Source of the DNA: Parabacteroides sp. PH5-46
GTDB taxonomy: Bacteria > Bacteroidota > Bacteroidia > Bacteroidales > Tannerellaceae
DNA: 64,000 nt
Assembly: GCF_029892785.1 (NCBI RefSeq)
Contig: NZ_JARXXA010000002.1
Span: forward strand, 124,001 to 188,000
Direction of reading: 5' to 3'
Positions within the stretch are counted from its first letter, which is position 1. The number at the start of each line of letters is the position of its first letter. Positions 37,894-47,204 of the stretch are shown piece by piece. The notes beneath the pieces were generated by a model, which was not told the origin of the DNA, did not search any database, and was given only the letters and a program-made list of their open reading frames with translations. Position numbers and translations under genes: made by a program.

Positions 37894-38880
37894 ATGGAAA
37901 CAGTATTAAGCGGTATCAGGCCTACGGGCAATCTACATTTAGGGAATTATTTTGGTGCAGTGCAGAGTTTTGTAAAAATGCAGCACGAATATAAATGTTT
38001 TTTCTTTATTGCCGACTGGCACTCGCTTACTACGCATCCCCACCCCGACAATATCCGTAACAGCGTAAAGGTAATCCTGTCTGAATACCTGGCTTGCGGT
38101 ATCGACCCGGAAAAGGCTACCATCTACATACAGAGTGACGTTCGCGAAGTAGCCGAGCTATATCTCTACCTGAATATGAATGCCTACCTGGGCGAGCTGG
38201 AACGGGTTACTTCCTTTAAAGACAAAGTGCGTTCGCAGCCCAACAATGTAAATGCCGGCCTGCTGACCTATCCTTCGCTGATGGCTTCCGACATCATCAT
38301 TCACAAAGCCAATAAAGTACCTGTAGGAAAAGACCAGGAGCAGAATATGGAAATGGCGCGTAAGTTTGCCCGCCGCTTCAACACCATCTATGGCGTAGAG
38401 TATTTCCCCGAGCCGGAATCGTTCCACATGACAGATAAAGCTCTGAAAGTACCCGGACTGGACGGCTCCGGAAAGATGGGAAAAAGCGAAGGAAACGCTA
38501 TCTACCTGATCGACGATGAAAAGACAATCAAGAAGAAAGTAATGAAAGCCGTTACCGATTCGGGTCCCACAGAACCAAACAGCGAAAAGCCGGAATCAAT
38601 CGTCAACTTGTTTACCTTATTGGAAATCGTTTCTACAAAAGATACGTATGACTACTTTAACGATAAATACAACAGTTGCGAGATCCGTTATGGAGATCTG
38701 AAGAAACAACTGGCAGAAGATATCAACGCTTTCTGCGCTCCGATTCGCGAACGTATACTGGCCATCTCATCGGATACCGCTTACCTGGAGAAGGTTGCCT
38801 TGGCCGGAGCGGAAAGAGCCCGCGAGAGCGCCTCTAAAACCCTTCGTGAAGTACGTGAAATTATTGGTTTCCGTCCTTGA
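37894..38880 (+). CDS. trpS: Tryptophanyl-tRNA synthetase
   Basis: Class I synthetase charging tRNA-Trp, 328 residues as usual. HIGH-type motif NLHLGNYFG near residue 13, KMSKS-type motif GKMGKSEGN in the second half, and SGIRPTG at the start. Monocistronic, with its own promoter box and terminator. Confidence 0.97.
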   Translation: METVLSGIRPTGNLHLGNYFGAVQSFVKMQHEYKCFFFIADWHSLTTHPHPDNIRNSVKVILSEYLACGIDPEKATIYIQSDVREVAELYLYLNMNAYLGELERVTSFKDKVRSQPNNVNAGLLTYPSLMASDIIIHKANKVPVGKDQEQNMEMARKFARRFNTIYGVEYFPEPESFHMTDKALKVPGLDGSGKMGKSEGNAIYLIDDEKTIKKKVMKAVTDSGPTEPNSEKPESIVNLFTLLEIVSTKDTYDYFNDKYNSCEIRYGDLKKQLAEDINAFCAPIRERILAISSDTAYLEKVALAGAERARESASKTLREVREIIGFRP

Positions 38881-38895
38881 TAGAAGGGCGGTTTT
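38871..38895 (+). terminator. Terminator of trpS overlapping its stop codon
   Basis: CCGTCCTT (38871-38878) pairs with AAGGGCGG (38884-38891) around a 5-nt loop that contains the end of the TGA stop. TTTT follows at 38892-38895. Confidence 0.7.
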
Positions 38896-38898
38896 CAA

Positions 38899-40686
38899 CT
38901 ATTCATCTTTCCAATCCCCGTTGTCTTTGATTAGCTGAACGAGGCGTTCTACCGCTTCGGCTTCGGGGATGTTCTTATGGATACAGGTTTTCCCTTTGTA
39001 CAGGTCGATTTTTCCGCGTCCGGAGCCCACATAGCCGTAATCGGCATCTGCCATTTCACCGGGACCGTTCACAATACAACCCATTATTCCGATCTTGAGC
39101 CCTTTCAGGTGCGAAGTAGCTTCTTTTACCTTTGCTACTGTTGTTTGCAGGTCGTATAAGGTGCGTCCGCAACCGGGACAGGAAATGTATTCGGTTTTAC
39201 TGATGCGGGTACGGCTTGCCTGCAGAATCCCGAACATGATATTGTCGGAAGCTACAGGGTCTCCTTCTTCGTTGTGAAGCATGATTCCGTCGCCGAAACC
39301 ATCCAGCAAAAGCGTACCGAAATCAACAGCCGATTTGATTTGAAGACTTTCGGCATCAACCTCGTTGTAATCCCGGTGCAGGACAACGGGGATATCACAG
39401 CCGGCTTTCATCAACTGATGAATCGCCGCCCGCATCTCGCCTGTTCCGTTTCGGTGAGAAGTGCTTAATATTACTACTGCCTGCCGGTCTTTGGATAATA
39501 CGTTGATAACAGACTCGCTCAGGTCGTTCAGCGTAAGGCGAATAAACTTTAGGGGAGAATCATAGCTTCTCAGCTCGTCAATCTCTGGAGCAATGAAATA
39601 AGGGAAAGCGTTTGGTTTAGGTTTCCAAAACTGCGCGTCAACCAATAATTGCAAGTTGTCGGGGAAGTTGTCGGGGTTTTCTTTTCCGATGTAAATATAA
39701 TCAGGAGGAGAAGCATAATTGAACTCAAAACTACCTTGTCTCCTGTCGGATATAACAACAGGCACATGGCCTCCTCCTATGTTGTGAGTCAAACGACTAA
39801 GTCTTCTTTCTACGATGAAAGGATCATAATCAGGGGCTACCGACATGTCGATGGATTCGTGTCCTTTTCGTTCAAGGATATAATCTACCAGTTTGCGGGC
39901 TACCGGAATTTCTGCTTCCGGTTCTTCGCTGAGTGATACACGGATGGTGTCACCAATCCCGTCTGACAATAATGCTCCGATACCAACGGCACTTTTAATT
40001 CGCCCGTCTTCCCCGTCTCCGGCTTCGGTTACCCCTAAATGCAAGGGATAGTGCATATCTTCAGCTTCCATTGTTTTAACCAACAAACGGGCCGATTTCA
40101 CCATGACAACCGTATTGGAGGCTTTCATGGAGATAACTACATCTGTGAAGTTCTCTTCCCTACAGATGCGCAGAAACTCCATACAAGAGGCTACCATGCC
40201 TTCCGGCGTGTCGCCATGTTGGTTCATGATTCGCTCGGAAAGCGAGCCATGGTTCACACCGATGCGGACAGCTGTTTTATGCGTTTTACAAATGTTGAGG
40301 AAAGCTGTGAAACGTTCCCGGATTGTTTCGGGGTCTGAAGCATAGTTTCCGGGATTGACCCGGACTTTCTCTACCTCCTTTGCTGCAACATCTGCTGCTT
40401 TGGGATTGAAGTGGATATCTGCAATCAATGGGGTAGTATAACCTCGTGCCTGTAAGGCATTACGTATCTCTCCCAGGTTGCGGGCTTCCCGTTCGCCCTG
40501 AGCGGTAAAACGCACATACTCCGCACCTGCTTCAATCATACGAATGGCTTGTTCTACACAGGCCTCTGTATCCATTGTAGAGACATTGGCCATGGATTGG
40601 ATGCGGATAGGATTGTCTCCCCCCAGAGGTGTTTCTCCTATGTGGGTGACAGAGGATTTGCGGCGGCTGTAATTGAAAGGTTCCAT
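38899..40686 (-). CDS. ispG: 4-hydroxy-3-methylbut-2-enyl-diphosphate synthase, long form
   Basis: Fe-S enzyme of the MEP isoprenoid pathway. It has 595 residues against about 370 in E. coli; Bacteroidetes carry an extra domain between the N-terminal TIM barrel and the C-terminal cluster domain. Visible: PIRIQSMANVSTMD, VRVNPGNYAS, the cluster cysteines SCPGCGRTLYDLQ and GCIVNGPGEMADADYGYVG. The ATG overlaps the purE stop (TAATG). Confidence 0.95.
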   Translation of the reverse strand: MEPFNYSRRKSSVTHIGETPLGGDNPIRIQSMANVSTMDTEACVEQAIRMIEAGAEYVRFTAQGEREARNLGEIRNALQARGYTTPLIADIHFNPKAADVAAKEVEKVRVNPGNYASDPETIRERFTAFLNICKTHKTAVRIGVNHGSLSERIMNQHGDTPEGMVASCMEFLRICREENFTDVVISMKASNTVVMVKSARLLVKTMEAEDMHYPLHLGVTEAGDGEDGRIKSAVGIGALLSDGIGDTIRVSLSEEPEAEIPVARKLVDYILERKGHESIDMSVAPDYDPFIVERRLSRLTHNIGGGHVPVVISDRRQGSFEFNYASPPDYIYIGKENPDNFPDNLQLLVDAQFWKPKPNAFPYFIAPEIDELRSYDSPLKFIRLTLNDLSESVINVLSKDRQAVVILSTSHRNGTGEMRAAIHQLMKAGCDIPVVLHRDYNEVDAESLQIKSAVDFGTLLLDGFGDGIMLHNEEGDPVASDNIMFGILQASRTRISKTEYISCPGCGRTLYDLQTTVAKVKEATSHLKGLKIGIMGCIVNGPGEMADADYGYVGSGRGKIDLYKGKTCIHKNIPEAEAVERLVQLIKDNGDWKDE

Positions 40687-41192
40687 TAGTTCGTCTTAAA
40701 CTTAAAGCGAACATCTGCCAATTCTGTATTGGCTTTTACGATTTTTTTCTTGAGATCTTCTTTGTATGCAGCCAGCTTTTCCTGTAATTTTTCGTCTCCT
40801 GTAGAAAGGATTTGGACAGCCAAGATTCCGGCATTCAGGGCGCCGTTGATGCCTACTGTAGCTACGGGTATTCCGGGAGGCATTTGTACAATGGCCAATA
40901 GAGCATCCATTCCGTCGAGAGTGGAGTTGATAGGGACACCAATTACCGGTAGGGTAGTCATGGAAGCAATTACTCCGCATAAATGAGCTGCCATCCCGGC
41001 GGCGGCAATGATTACCTTGATTCCCCGGCCTTTCGCCCCTTTGGCAAAGGCTTCTACTTCAGCCGGTGTACGATGGGCGGAAAGCGCATGCATCTCAAAC
41101 GGAATCTCCATTTCATCGAGAAACTTTGCTGCTTTTTCCATAACAGGCAGATCCGAAGTGCTGCCCATGATTATACTAACGATAGGAGTCAT
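40686..41192 (-). CDS. purE: N5-carboxyaminoimidazole ribonucleotide mutase
   Basis: Class I PurE for purine synthesis, 168 residues. IMGSTSDLPVMEKA at the front, then SAHRTP and AAGMAAHLCGVIAS. Coupled to ispG by overlapping stop and start codons. Preceded by an 86-nt gap containing a 31-bp heptad hairpin. Confidence 0.96.
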   Translation of the reverse strand: MTPIVSIIMGSTSDLPVMEKAAKFLDEMEIPFEMHALSAHRTPAEVEAFAKGAKGRGIKVIIAAAGMAAHLCGVIASMTTLPVIGVPINSTLDGMDALLAIVQMPPGIPVATVGINGALNAGILAVQILSTGDEKLQEKLAAYKEDLKKKIVKANTELADVRFKFKTN

Positions 41193-41202
41193 CTTTTTAA
41201 TG

Positions 41203-41272
41203 GTTAATGATTAACGATTAACGATTAACAGATTGGATATTAATCGTTAATCATTAACCGTTAATCGTTAGG
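41203..41272. repeat. 31-bp heptad hairpin between gcvH and purE
   Basis: Left arm of 7-nt steps (AATGGTT, AATGATT, AACGATT, AACGATT) and right arm (AATCGTT, AATCATT, AACCGTT, AATCGTT) are complementary, with the inner 14 bp perfect and the outer part holding G-U or single mismatches. The loop is about 9 nt. It could modulate expression of purE-ispG in the operon. Confidence 0.85.
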
Positions 41273-41278
41273 AATAAA

Positions 41279-41659
41279 TTATTTTCCGATCAGCTGCTGA
41301 TAGTCGGTGGCAGATAATAATTCGCTTAATTCTGATTCGTTGCTTACGGCAACTTTAATCAGCCATCCTTCTCCATAAGGATCGCTATTTACCAGTTCAG
41401 GTTTTTCTTCTAACTCAGCGTTTACTTCCAATACTTTGCCGCTTATAGGCATGAAGAGGTCGGATACGGTTTTAACAGCTTCGATAGAACCGAATGTCTC
41501 TTCTTTTTCCAGGGTTTCGCCTTCAGTAGCAATATCAACGAATACGATTTCACCCAGTTCGCTTTGAGCATAATCCGTGATGCCAACGAAAGCTTCGTTT
41601 CCTTCTACACGTATCCACTCGTGATCTTTCGTGTACTTCAATTCAGCAGGAAAATTCAT
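41279..41659 (-). CDS. gcvH: Glycine cleavage system H protein
   Basis: Lipoyl carrier of the glycine cleavage complex, 126 residues. The lipoylated lysine is K63 in [35 protein letters not shown] (in parts) marks the family. It is separated here from gcvT/gcvP and lies 16 nt after a PAP2-like gene. Confidence 0.96.
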   Translation of the reverse strand: MNFPAELKYTKDHEWIRVEGNEAFVGITDYAQSELGEIVFVDIATEGETLEKEETFGSIEAVKTVSDLFMPISGKVLEVNAELEEKPELVNSDPYGEGWLIKVAVSNESELSELLSATDYQQLIGK

Positions 41660-41675
41660 ACTTTAGTGTTTTAAA

Positions 41676-42296
41676 TTAGATTAATAAATAAATAAAGTTC
41701 ATAAATGAGGCGCCAAAGGTGCAGATAAACCCTAGTCCGTAACCGGCATAGGTCTGCATCGGCGTATGTTTCTCTAAAATAATGCGTGAGGTACAAACCA
41801 ATCCACTTGCCAGAATAATCCAAATAAACATCCAGAAAGGATTGATCATCTGAATTTGGGCGGCTCCCATTACAGCTCCCAATAGTCCGCCTATGCCAAT
41901 GGCATGAACGCTGATTTTCCAAAAGAAATTAACACATAGGGCGACGAATAATGCAAGGCAAATCCCGATAAACATCGAGAGTATCCAGAAAGGCATTTGC
42001 AGTTTAGACAGATAAAACATACAAACCATGTTGGCTGTAATAAAGATCAGATAAGGAACTGCTCGCTCTCTTCGGTCGCTTAACTCCATGTCAGTGGCCG
42101 CTCCACCCTTGATCATCAGCAGAATTAGAAGACCCGGTATGATGGCCGAACATAAGAGTGCCCCGCCTGCCAGGTATAACTTCATGGTAAACGGGTAGAT
42201 GGCCAGATACGTAAAGTTCAGAGCCAGCAATACCCCGTAAGTCACCATTAATAAAGGATGAAATAGGATAGATGTTATATTTGCGAATAGTTTCAT
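41676..42296 (-). CDS. PAP2-like phosphatase family membrane protein
   Basis: A 206-residue protein with six hydrophobic segments. PAP2 elements: DRRERAVPY (motif 1-like), a KISVHAIGIGG segment and SRIILEKHTPMQTYAGYGLG (motif 3, Arg and His). Such proteins dephosphorylate lipid phosphates such as undecaprenyl pyrophosphate or phosphatidate. Motif 1 is weaker than in typical members. Located between rpoN and gcvH. Confidence 0.75.
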   Translation of the reverse strand: MKLFANITSILFHPLLMVTYGVLLALNFTYLAIYPFTMKLYLAGGALLCSAIIPGLLILLMIKGGAATDMELSDRRERAVPYLIFITANMVCMFYLSKLQMPFWILSMFIGICLALFVALCVNFFWKISVHAIGIGGLLGAVMGAAQIQMINPFWMFIWIILASGLVCTSRIILEKHTPMQTYAGYGLGFICTFGASFMNFIYLLI

Positions 42297-42308
42297 ATCT
42301 CTGCAAAT

Positions 42309-43766
42309 TTATATTTCTTTTCTGAGGCGGGCAACCGGTATTTCCATTTGCTCGCGATATTTGGCAACCGTACGTCGGGCAATGACATACCCCTTCTCTT
42401 TCAGAATGGAAGCTAACTCTTCATCTGTGAGGGGCTTTCGTTTATCTTCGCTGTCGATATGATCTTTCATGATCTTTTTTACTTCACGGGTGGAAACTTC
42501 TTCGCCACTGTCTGTCGACATTGATTCGGAGAAGAAATACTTCAGCGAATAGATGCCAAAATAGGTTTGCACATATTTGCTGTTGCTTACCCTTGATATG
42601 GTTGAGATATCATACCCGGCCCGTTCGGCTACATCCTTCAGTATCATTGGGCGAAGGGTGGATTCGTCTCCTGTCAGGAAAAAGTCTCTTTGCAGAGAAA
42701 TGATCGTTTCCATCGTACGCTGTAAGGTTTCCTGTCGCTGTTTGATAGCATCGATAAACCATTGGGCGGAATCCAGCTTCTGCTTTACAAACTGTATTGC
42801 ATTGCGCATCTGAGATGATGACTGTCCGTTTTTGCTTGAAGTATAACTTTGGAACATCTCCTGATAGTCGCGATTGATGTGCAAATCCGGAACGCCCCGG
42901 TTATTCATGCTCAGAAAGAGCTCTCCGTTATGTACTTCAACGATAAAGTCGGGTGTGATCTGTCTCATGACAGACTCCATTGAACTTTCCCAACTACCGC
43001 CGGGCTTGGGATTCAGAAGAGTGATCTCCTGGATGGCTTTTTTTAGTTCGGCCTCATCAATATTGAGGGCTCGAAGGATCTTATCATAATGCTTTCGCGA
43101 GAACCCATCAAAATACTCTTTCAGTATGCGGATAGCTAGCTTTACATCAGGCGTTTGTTCCTTCTTTTCCAGTTGAAGAAGCAGGCATTCCTGCAAGTTG
43201 CGGGCACAAATGCCGGGCGGGTCAAAATCCTGTATAATCTTTAAAACGGCTTCTATTTCCTGATCGTCCACTTCTTGTCCGGCCAGGAATATCAGGTCGT
43301 CACCAATAGCCGACAGATCCCGTCTCAGATAGCCGTCATCATCAATATTACCAATGATATACTCGGCAATTTTCATTTCTTTTTCCGGCAGATCACGCAA
43401 ACCTAATTGTTGCAGCAGATATTCGTTCAGCGATTGTCCTACGGAGAAGGGGATATCTTCTTTCTGCTCGGCCCGTTCCCGTATTTCGCGTAGCTTGTAA
43501 TCCGGGATATCGTCTTCCGTCAGGTAATCCCCCAGTGAAAGATCAACATCTGTTTCATTTGCCGATAGTTCATCCCCGGAATCATCTATTGTTTGCTCCG
43601 GGTCGTCGGGGATATCCTGTCCTTCTTCCAGCGCAGGGTTCTCTTCCAACTCATGCTTCACCCTTTCTTCCAACTCAATAGTAGGAAGTTCCAGAAGCCT
43701 GATCAGTTGTATCTGCTGAGGAGAAAGCTTTTGTTGTAACTTTTGCTGTAACTGTTGTTTCAACAT
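42309..43766 (-). CDS. rpoN: RNA polymerase sigma-54 factor
   Basis: 485 residues. Region I glutamine/leucine-rich start (KLSPQQIQLIRLLELP), an acidic region II, the core-binding domain, and the DNA-binding domain ending in the RpoN box (ARRTVAKYRE). It is first in rpoN-PAP2-gcvH-purE-ispG. Sigma-54 needs enhancer-binding ATPases, none of which is in this window. Confidence 0.96.
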   Translation of the reverse strand: MLKQQLQQKLQQKLSPQQIQLIRLLELPTIELEERVKHELEENPALEEGQDIPDDPEQTIDDSGDELSANETDVDLSLGDYLTEDDIPDYKLREIRERAEQKEDIPFSVGQSLNEYLLQQLGLRDLPEKEMKIAEYIIGNIDDDGYLRRDLSAIGDDLIFLAGQEVDDQEIEAVLKIIQDFDPPGICARNLQECLLLQLEKKEQTPDVKLAIRILKEYFDGFSRKHYDKILRALNIDEAELKKAIQEITLLNPKPGGSWESSMESVMRQITPDFIVEVHNGELFLSMNNRGVPDLHINRDYQEMFQSYTSSKNGQSSSQMRNAIQFVKQKLDSAQWFIDAIKQRQETLQRTMETIISLQRDFFLTGDESTLRPMILKDVAERAGYDISTISRVSNSKYVQTYFGIYSLKYFFSESMSTDSGEEVSTREVKKIMKDHIDSEDKRKPLTDEELASILKEKGYVIARRTVAKYREQMEIPVARLRKEI

Positions 43767-43798
43767 AAAAATGACATCTCTTACAAATTAAAACATTG

Positions 43799-43806
43799 CA
43801 AATATA
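43799..43806 (-). promoter_or_regulatory. -7 promoter box of rpoN
   Basis: TATATTTG on the minus strand, 32 nt before the rpoN ATG. No TTTG at the expected -33 distance. Confidence 0.5.
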
Positions 43807-43847
43807 AGTTTTTCCCGCTATCTGCTCCGGTAATAAAACATAATTTC

Positions 43848-44537
43848 TTATAAGAGTCCCTTTATCAATTGGCCCGATTGTTGTTCTATAACTGATTGGA
43901 GTTCTTTTTGGAGGAGGGGGAATTCTTCTTTGGGGTAGGAGTGTGGGATGACTCCGTCGGACAGGTAATGAATGTAGTCGCAGCAGCCGGTGAGGGATTC
44001 GTAGATGTGTGAGGTGATCAGGATGGTCTTGCCTTTGCTTTGCAGTTGGGCGATAATCATGGCTAATAGGTGGGTGCTTTCCAGGTCTAGGCCGTTGAAG
44101 GGTTCGTCTAATATCATGACTGGTTTGTCGGGTTTTAATACTGCTAGCAGAGCTAGCTTTTTTCGCATGCCGGTGGAATAGTTGTCGATTATTTCGTCTA
44201 GAGGAAGGGAGAATAGCTGTTGCCAGCCTTCCATGTCGAATGTCTTGTTGGCAGTAGGGAAGAGGCTTAGGTATTCTCGTCCTGTCATGTAGGGGTAGAA
44301 GTAGTTTTCGGCTTCCAGGTAGGCGATGTCTTTCCTTTTCAGCGGCTCTTCCTTGTAGAATATCTCTCCTGCCTGTTGCGTGATGAATTGGTAGATTGTG
44401 TTGAGTAAGGTAGTCTTTCCAGCCCCGTTAAAACCGGCTAGCCCATGCACTTTTCCCGTTTCCATCGAAAGAGATAAGCCTTTCAATACTTCCTTTTCTT
44501 TCTTGTATGAAACATGTAAGTTGTTAATGATAAGCAT
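43848..44537 (-). CDS. ABC exporter ATP-binding protein
   Basis: A 229-residue ATPase of the ABC-2-like exporter group. Walker A FNGAGKTT, signature YSTGMRKKL and Walker B MILDEPFNGLD are intact. It overlaps the upstream permease by 14 nt. With one permease it could make a small exporter; the substrate is unknown. Confidence 0.88.
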   Translation of the reverse strand: MLIINNLHVSYKKEKEVLKGLSLSMETGKVHGLAGFNGAGKTTLLNTIYQFITQQAGEIFYKEEPLKRKDIAYLEAENYFYPYMTGREYLSLFPTANKTFDMEGWQQLFSLPLDEIIDNYSTGMRKKLALLAVLKPDKPVMILDEPFNGLDLESTHLLAMIIAQLQSKGKTILITSHIYESLTGCCDYIHYLSDGVIPHSYPKEEFPLLQKELQSVIEQQSGQLIKGLL

Positions 44538-45486
44538 ATAAGTAAGAGTTTAAGTTGCGGTGAGCTTTTATATAATATCGTGTCAGGAGTAATAGGGGCA
44601 ATGGAGCCAGAAAAGGCACTAATATAGAGAAGACAGACAAACCCAGGGAGATTTGTGTGTTTGCATCCCTTTTGTTGGGCTCATAAACTGCATATTTGGC
44701 AACAATAAACAAGGCTACGTTCAGGGATGCCAATACAAGAAATCCCAATGCCAGCCACCAATCGCCAGGGCGAATCAATGTGTAAAACAGGCAGACCGGA
44801 ACAATCGTAATCAGGTAGAGGCGAAGGTTTAGTCCTATCTTATTGCGCAAAAAGGCTCCAGCTGGTTTTTCTGATACGTTTAGTATAGCTATCGACTCAC
44901 AATCTCCGAATGAAGCAAGGAAGAAAATCGTGTAAAACCAAAGGCAGGCTAACGATGCGTATGGGAAGAAAAGTCCGGCATATGCACTGGCATATAGCAG
45001 CATAAGCCATCCGCCATATCTTCTGATGTTTGCCCTGATTTCAAAGGCATTGTGAGGGATTATGCCAGGAACCGGAAATCCTTTTACATTTCGATGAAAA
45101 GGCTGTTTCAAAAAGCTGATAGCCAAACAACCTACTATAATCCCAACAGAAATAAACCAAAATCCCTGCATTATTTCCAATATCAATATGGGAAAAGACA
45201 GCAAAAGATAATCCATAAAAAACACTTGCCAGGGATGTTCGGAAGCCAGAAAAATAAAATGAAAGTCTTTCCGGCGAAAGTGAATAAGACACACCACTCC
45301 AAGCAATACACCTCCACAAATCAAACCTTTGCCAATATCCTGTATAAACAAATGAAGCGCATACAAGCCAATCCCTACAATCCCCAACAAAAGCAACAAG
45401 TAAGGAAACGGCATATCCCGCACAAACTTCCCTCCCTGCACCAATCGAAACTTCAAAAACCTCGTATTTAATGTATGTTTATACAT
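44524..45486 (-). CDS. ABC exporter membrane protein
   Basis: A 320-residue protein from ATG 45486 (MYKHTLNTRF) with about eight hydrophobic segments and no close named family recognised. The pairing with an ATPase makes it the permease. A GTG two codons upstream (45492) lies inside the -7 box and is rejected. Confidence 0.75.
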   Translation of the reverse strand: MYKHTLNTRFLKFRLVQGGKFVRDMPFPYLLLLLGIVGIGLYALHLFIQDIGKGLICGGVLLGVVCLIHFRRKDFHFIFLASEHPWQVFFMDYLLLSFPILILEIMQGFWFISVGIIVGCLAISFLKQPFHRNVKGFPVPGIIPHNAFEIRANIRRYGGWLMLLYASAYAGLFFPYASLACLWFYTIFFLASFGDCESIAILNVSEKPAGAFLRNKIGLNLRLYLITIVPVCLFYTLIRPGDWWLALGFLVLASLNVALFIVAKYAVYEPNKRDANTQISLGLSVFSILVPFLAPLPLLLLTRYYIKAHRNLNSYLYAYH

Positions 45487-45491
45487 AGACA

Positions 45492-45499
45492 CAAAGATA
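45492..45499 (-). promoter_or_regulatory. -7 promoter box abutting the ABC permease start
   Basis: TATCTTTG on the minus strand ends 5 nt before the ATG, so the transcript would be leaderless or nearly so. No TTTG at -33. Confidence 0.45.
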
Positions 45500-46130
45500 T
45501 GAAATAATGATTAACGATTAATTGGTTAGGTACGTAGTGACATATAATCGCTATGCGATTGTTTGAATCAAAATGATGCTAAAAACGCTTATGTCTGTAC
45601 AAATTTTTAACAATCAAGGTTTTTTACTAACGATGCTTTGTTCTCAAATCGACAAAAAATGGGTCTTTTTGGAGTAAAAAACGTTGTTTTACCTCTGCTT
45701 GAGCACGGTCGAGCATTTTGATTTGTGTGGTTATTATTGAAAATTACCGCAGATCCGTTTTTAGGTGAGCGTGCTCAAACAAGGGTCGACAGATTTTTAG
45801 GCTCTATTTCGAGTGGATTTTCTGTCAATATACATCTCAAAAGGCCTGATTTGATAGATTTTTGCCCTAAAAAGGGAGGGGATAGCTGTTCTTTTTGGAG
45901 TGGCAAAAAGATAGTTGCTCAATGAAGAATGTGGAATGATGAATGACGAATATTTTAAAATGCGTTCTGCGTGTTCCGTTCTGCGTTCTGCTGCTTGCAA
46001 AACGATAAAGCTAAACCTCCAAATTAAGGCTTTCTTTGCAAGCATGCTCTGCTTTGGTTTCAAATGAAGGCTGTATGTGGAGGGTTCATTATCAAAATGC
46101 TATTAAATAGAAACGTGCGGGTTGTGGATG
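45500..46130. other. 630-bp intergenic region with inverted repeats and heptads
   Basis: No convincing gene. It holds AATCGC/GCGATT (45546-45560), TTGAGCACG (45699-45707) with its complement CGTGCTCAA (45770-45778), CCCTAAAAAGGG (45865-45876) and two copies of CTTTTTGGAGT (45665, 45891). Two adjacent heptad runs follow: AATGAAG-type at 45921-45955 and CGTTCTG-type at 45963-45997. A 66-codon frame (45725-45925) has no RBS or promoter and is not called. Could be a decayed gene or a structured RNA. Confidence 0.5.
45921..45997. repeat. Two adjacent 7-nt-period runs
   Basis: AATGAAG, AATGTGG, AATGATG, AATGACG, AATATTT (45921-45955), then CGTTCTG, CGTGTTC, CGTTCTG, CGTTCTG, CTGCTTG (45963-45997). 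The period is the same but the unit differs. Confidence 0.7.
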
Positions 46131-46160
46131 ATTGACATTTGACGGATATTTGTATCTTTG
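46131..46160 (+). promoter_or_regulatory. Promoter of ruvB, near-leaderless
   Basis: ATTG (46131-46134), 18-nt spacer, TATCTTTG (46153-46160). The ruvB ATG at 46167 starts 6 nt after the box, so transcription would begin at or within a base or two of the start codon. Confidence 0.6.
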
Positions 46161-46166
46161 CAGGTC

Positions 46167-47201
46167 ATGGATAATATGGAAGATGATTTTGACATAAGGG
46201 ATACTCGTTTGCCGGAGAGCGAGAGTGAATATCAGAATGCGTTGAGGCCGCTTTCTTTCCGCGATTTCAGCGGACAGGCGAAGGTGGTGGAGAACCTGAA
46301 GATATTCGTTACGGCTGCCCGGATGCGGAAGGAGGCCTTGGATCATGTGCTGTTGCATGGCCCTCCCGGACTGGGTAAGACTACCTTGTCAAACATCATT
46401 GCCAATGAGTTGGGAGTGGGCTTTAAGGTTACTTCCGGGCCGGTACTGGATAAGCCGGGAGATCTAGCCGGGGTGCTGACTTCACTGGAGAAAGACGATG
46501 TGCTTTTTATCGATGAAATTCATCGTCTAAGCCCTGTAGTAGAAGAGTATCTGTATTCGGCAATGGAAGACTACCGGATTGATATCATGATAGATAAGGG
46601 TCCGAGTGCCCGCTCTATACAGATTGAACTTTCTCCGTTTACTCTTGTAGGAGCTACTACGCGTAGCGGTTTGTTGACCAGTCCGTTGCGTGCCCGTTTC
46701 GGTATTAATATGCACCTGGAATACTATGAAGTAGATACGTTGACCAAGATTTTGCTACGTAGCGCTAATATACTGAATGTGAAATGTGACACAAATGCTG
46801 CTGTAGAGATTGCTTCCCGCAGCAGAGGTACGCCCCGTATTGCCAACTCGCTGTTGCGCAGAGTGCGTGATTTTGCCCAGGTAAAAGGTTCCGGTGATAT
46901 TGATAAGGCCATTGCCTGCTTCGCCCTTGAAGCGCTGAATATCGACCGGTATGGGCTGGACCAGATAGATAACAAACTACTCACTACAATTATTGACAAG
47001 TTCAAAGGTGGACCGGTTGGGCTGACTACCATTGCCACGGCTTTGGGTGAAGACCCCGGCACCCTGGAAGAGGTATACGAACCGTTTTTGATAAAAGAAG
47101 GCTTTATCAAGCGGACGCCGCGTGGACGCGAAGTAACCGACCTGGCTTATACCCACCTCGGACGCAAACGAGGGGGCGAATTGGGATTCTTATTTGATTA
47201 G
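46167..47201 (+). CDS. ruvB: Holliday junction DNA helicase RuvB
   Basis: AAA+ motor of branch migration, 344 residues from ATG 46167. Walker [10 protein letters not shown], Walker [10 protein letters not shown], sensor region GATTRSG and the C-terminal winged helix ([13 protein letters not shown]). A further in-frame ATG lies at 46176. The upstream TTG in frame falls in the promoter box. A flippase gene begins 3 nt downstream. Confidence 0.97.
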   Translation: MDNMEDDFDIRDTRLPESESEYQNALRPLSFRDFSGQAKVVENLKIFVTAARMRKEALDHVLLHGPPGLGKTTLSNIIANELGVGFKVTSGPVLDKPGDLAGVLTSLEKDDVLFIDEIHRLSPVVEEYLYSAMEDYRIDIMIDKGPSARSIQIELSPFTLVGATTRSGLLTSPLRARFGINMHLEYYEVDTLTKILLRSANILNVKCDTNAAVEIASRSRGTPRIANSLLRRVRDFAQVKGSGDIDKAIACFALEALNIDRYGLDQIDNKLLTTIIDKFKGGPVGLTTIATALGEDPGTLEEVYEPFLIKEGFIKRTPRGREVTDLAYTHLGRKRGGELGFLFD

Positions 47202-47204
47202 GAG

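Noticed and set aside
45725-45925. 66-codon frame in the gene-free region before ruvB
   Set aside because: No promoter or ribosome site, and it overlaps inverted repeats; kept only as part of a noted intergenic region.
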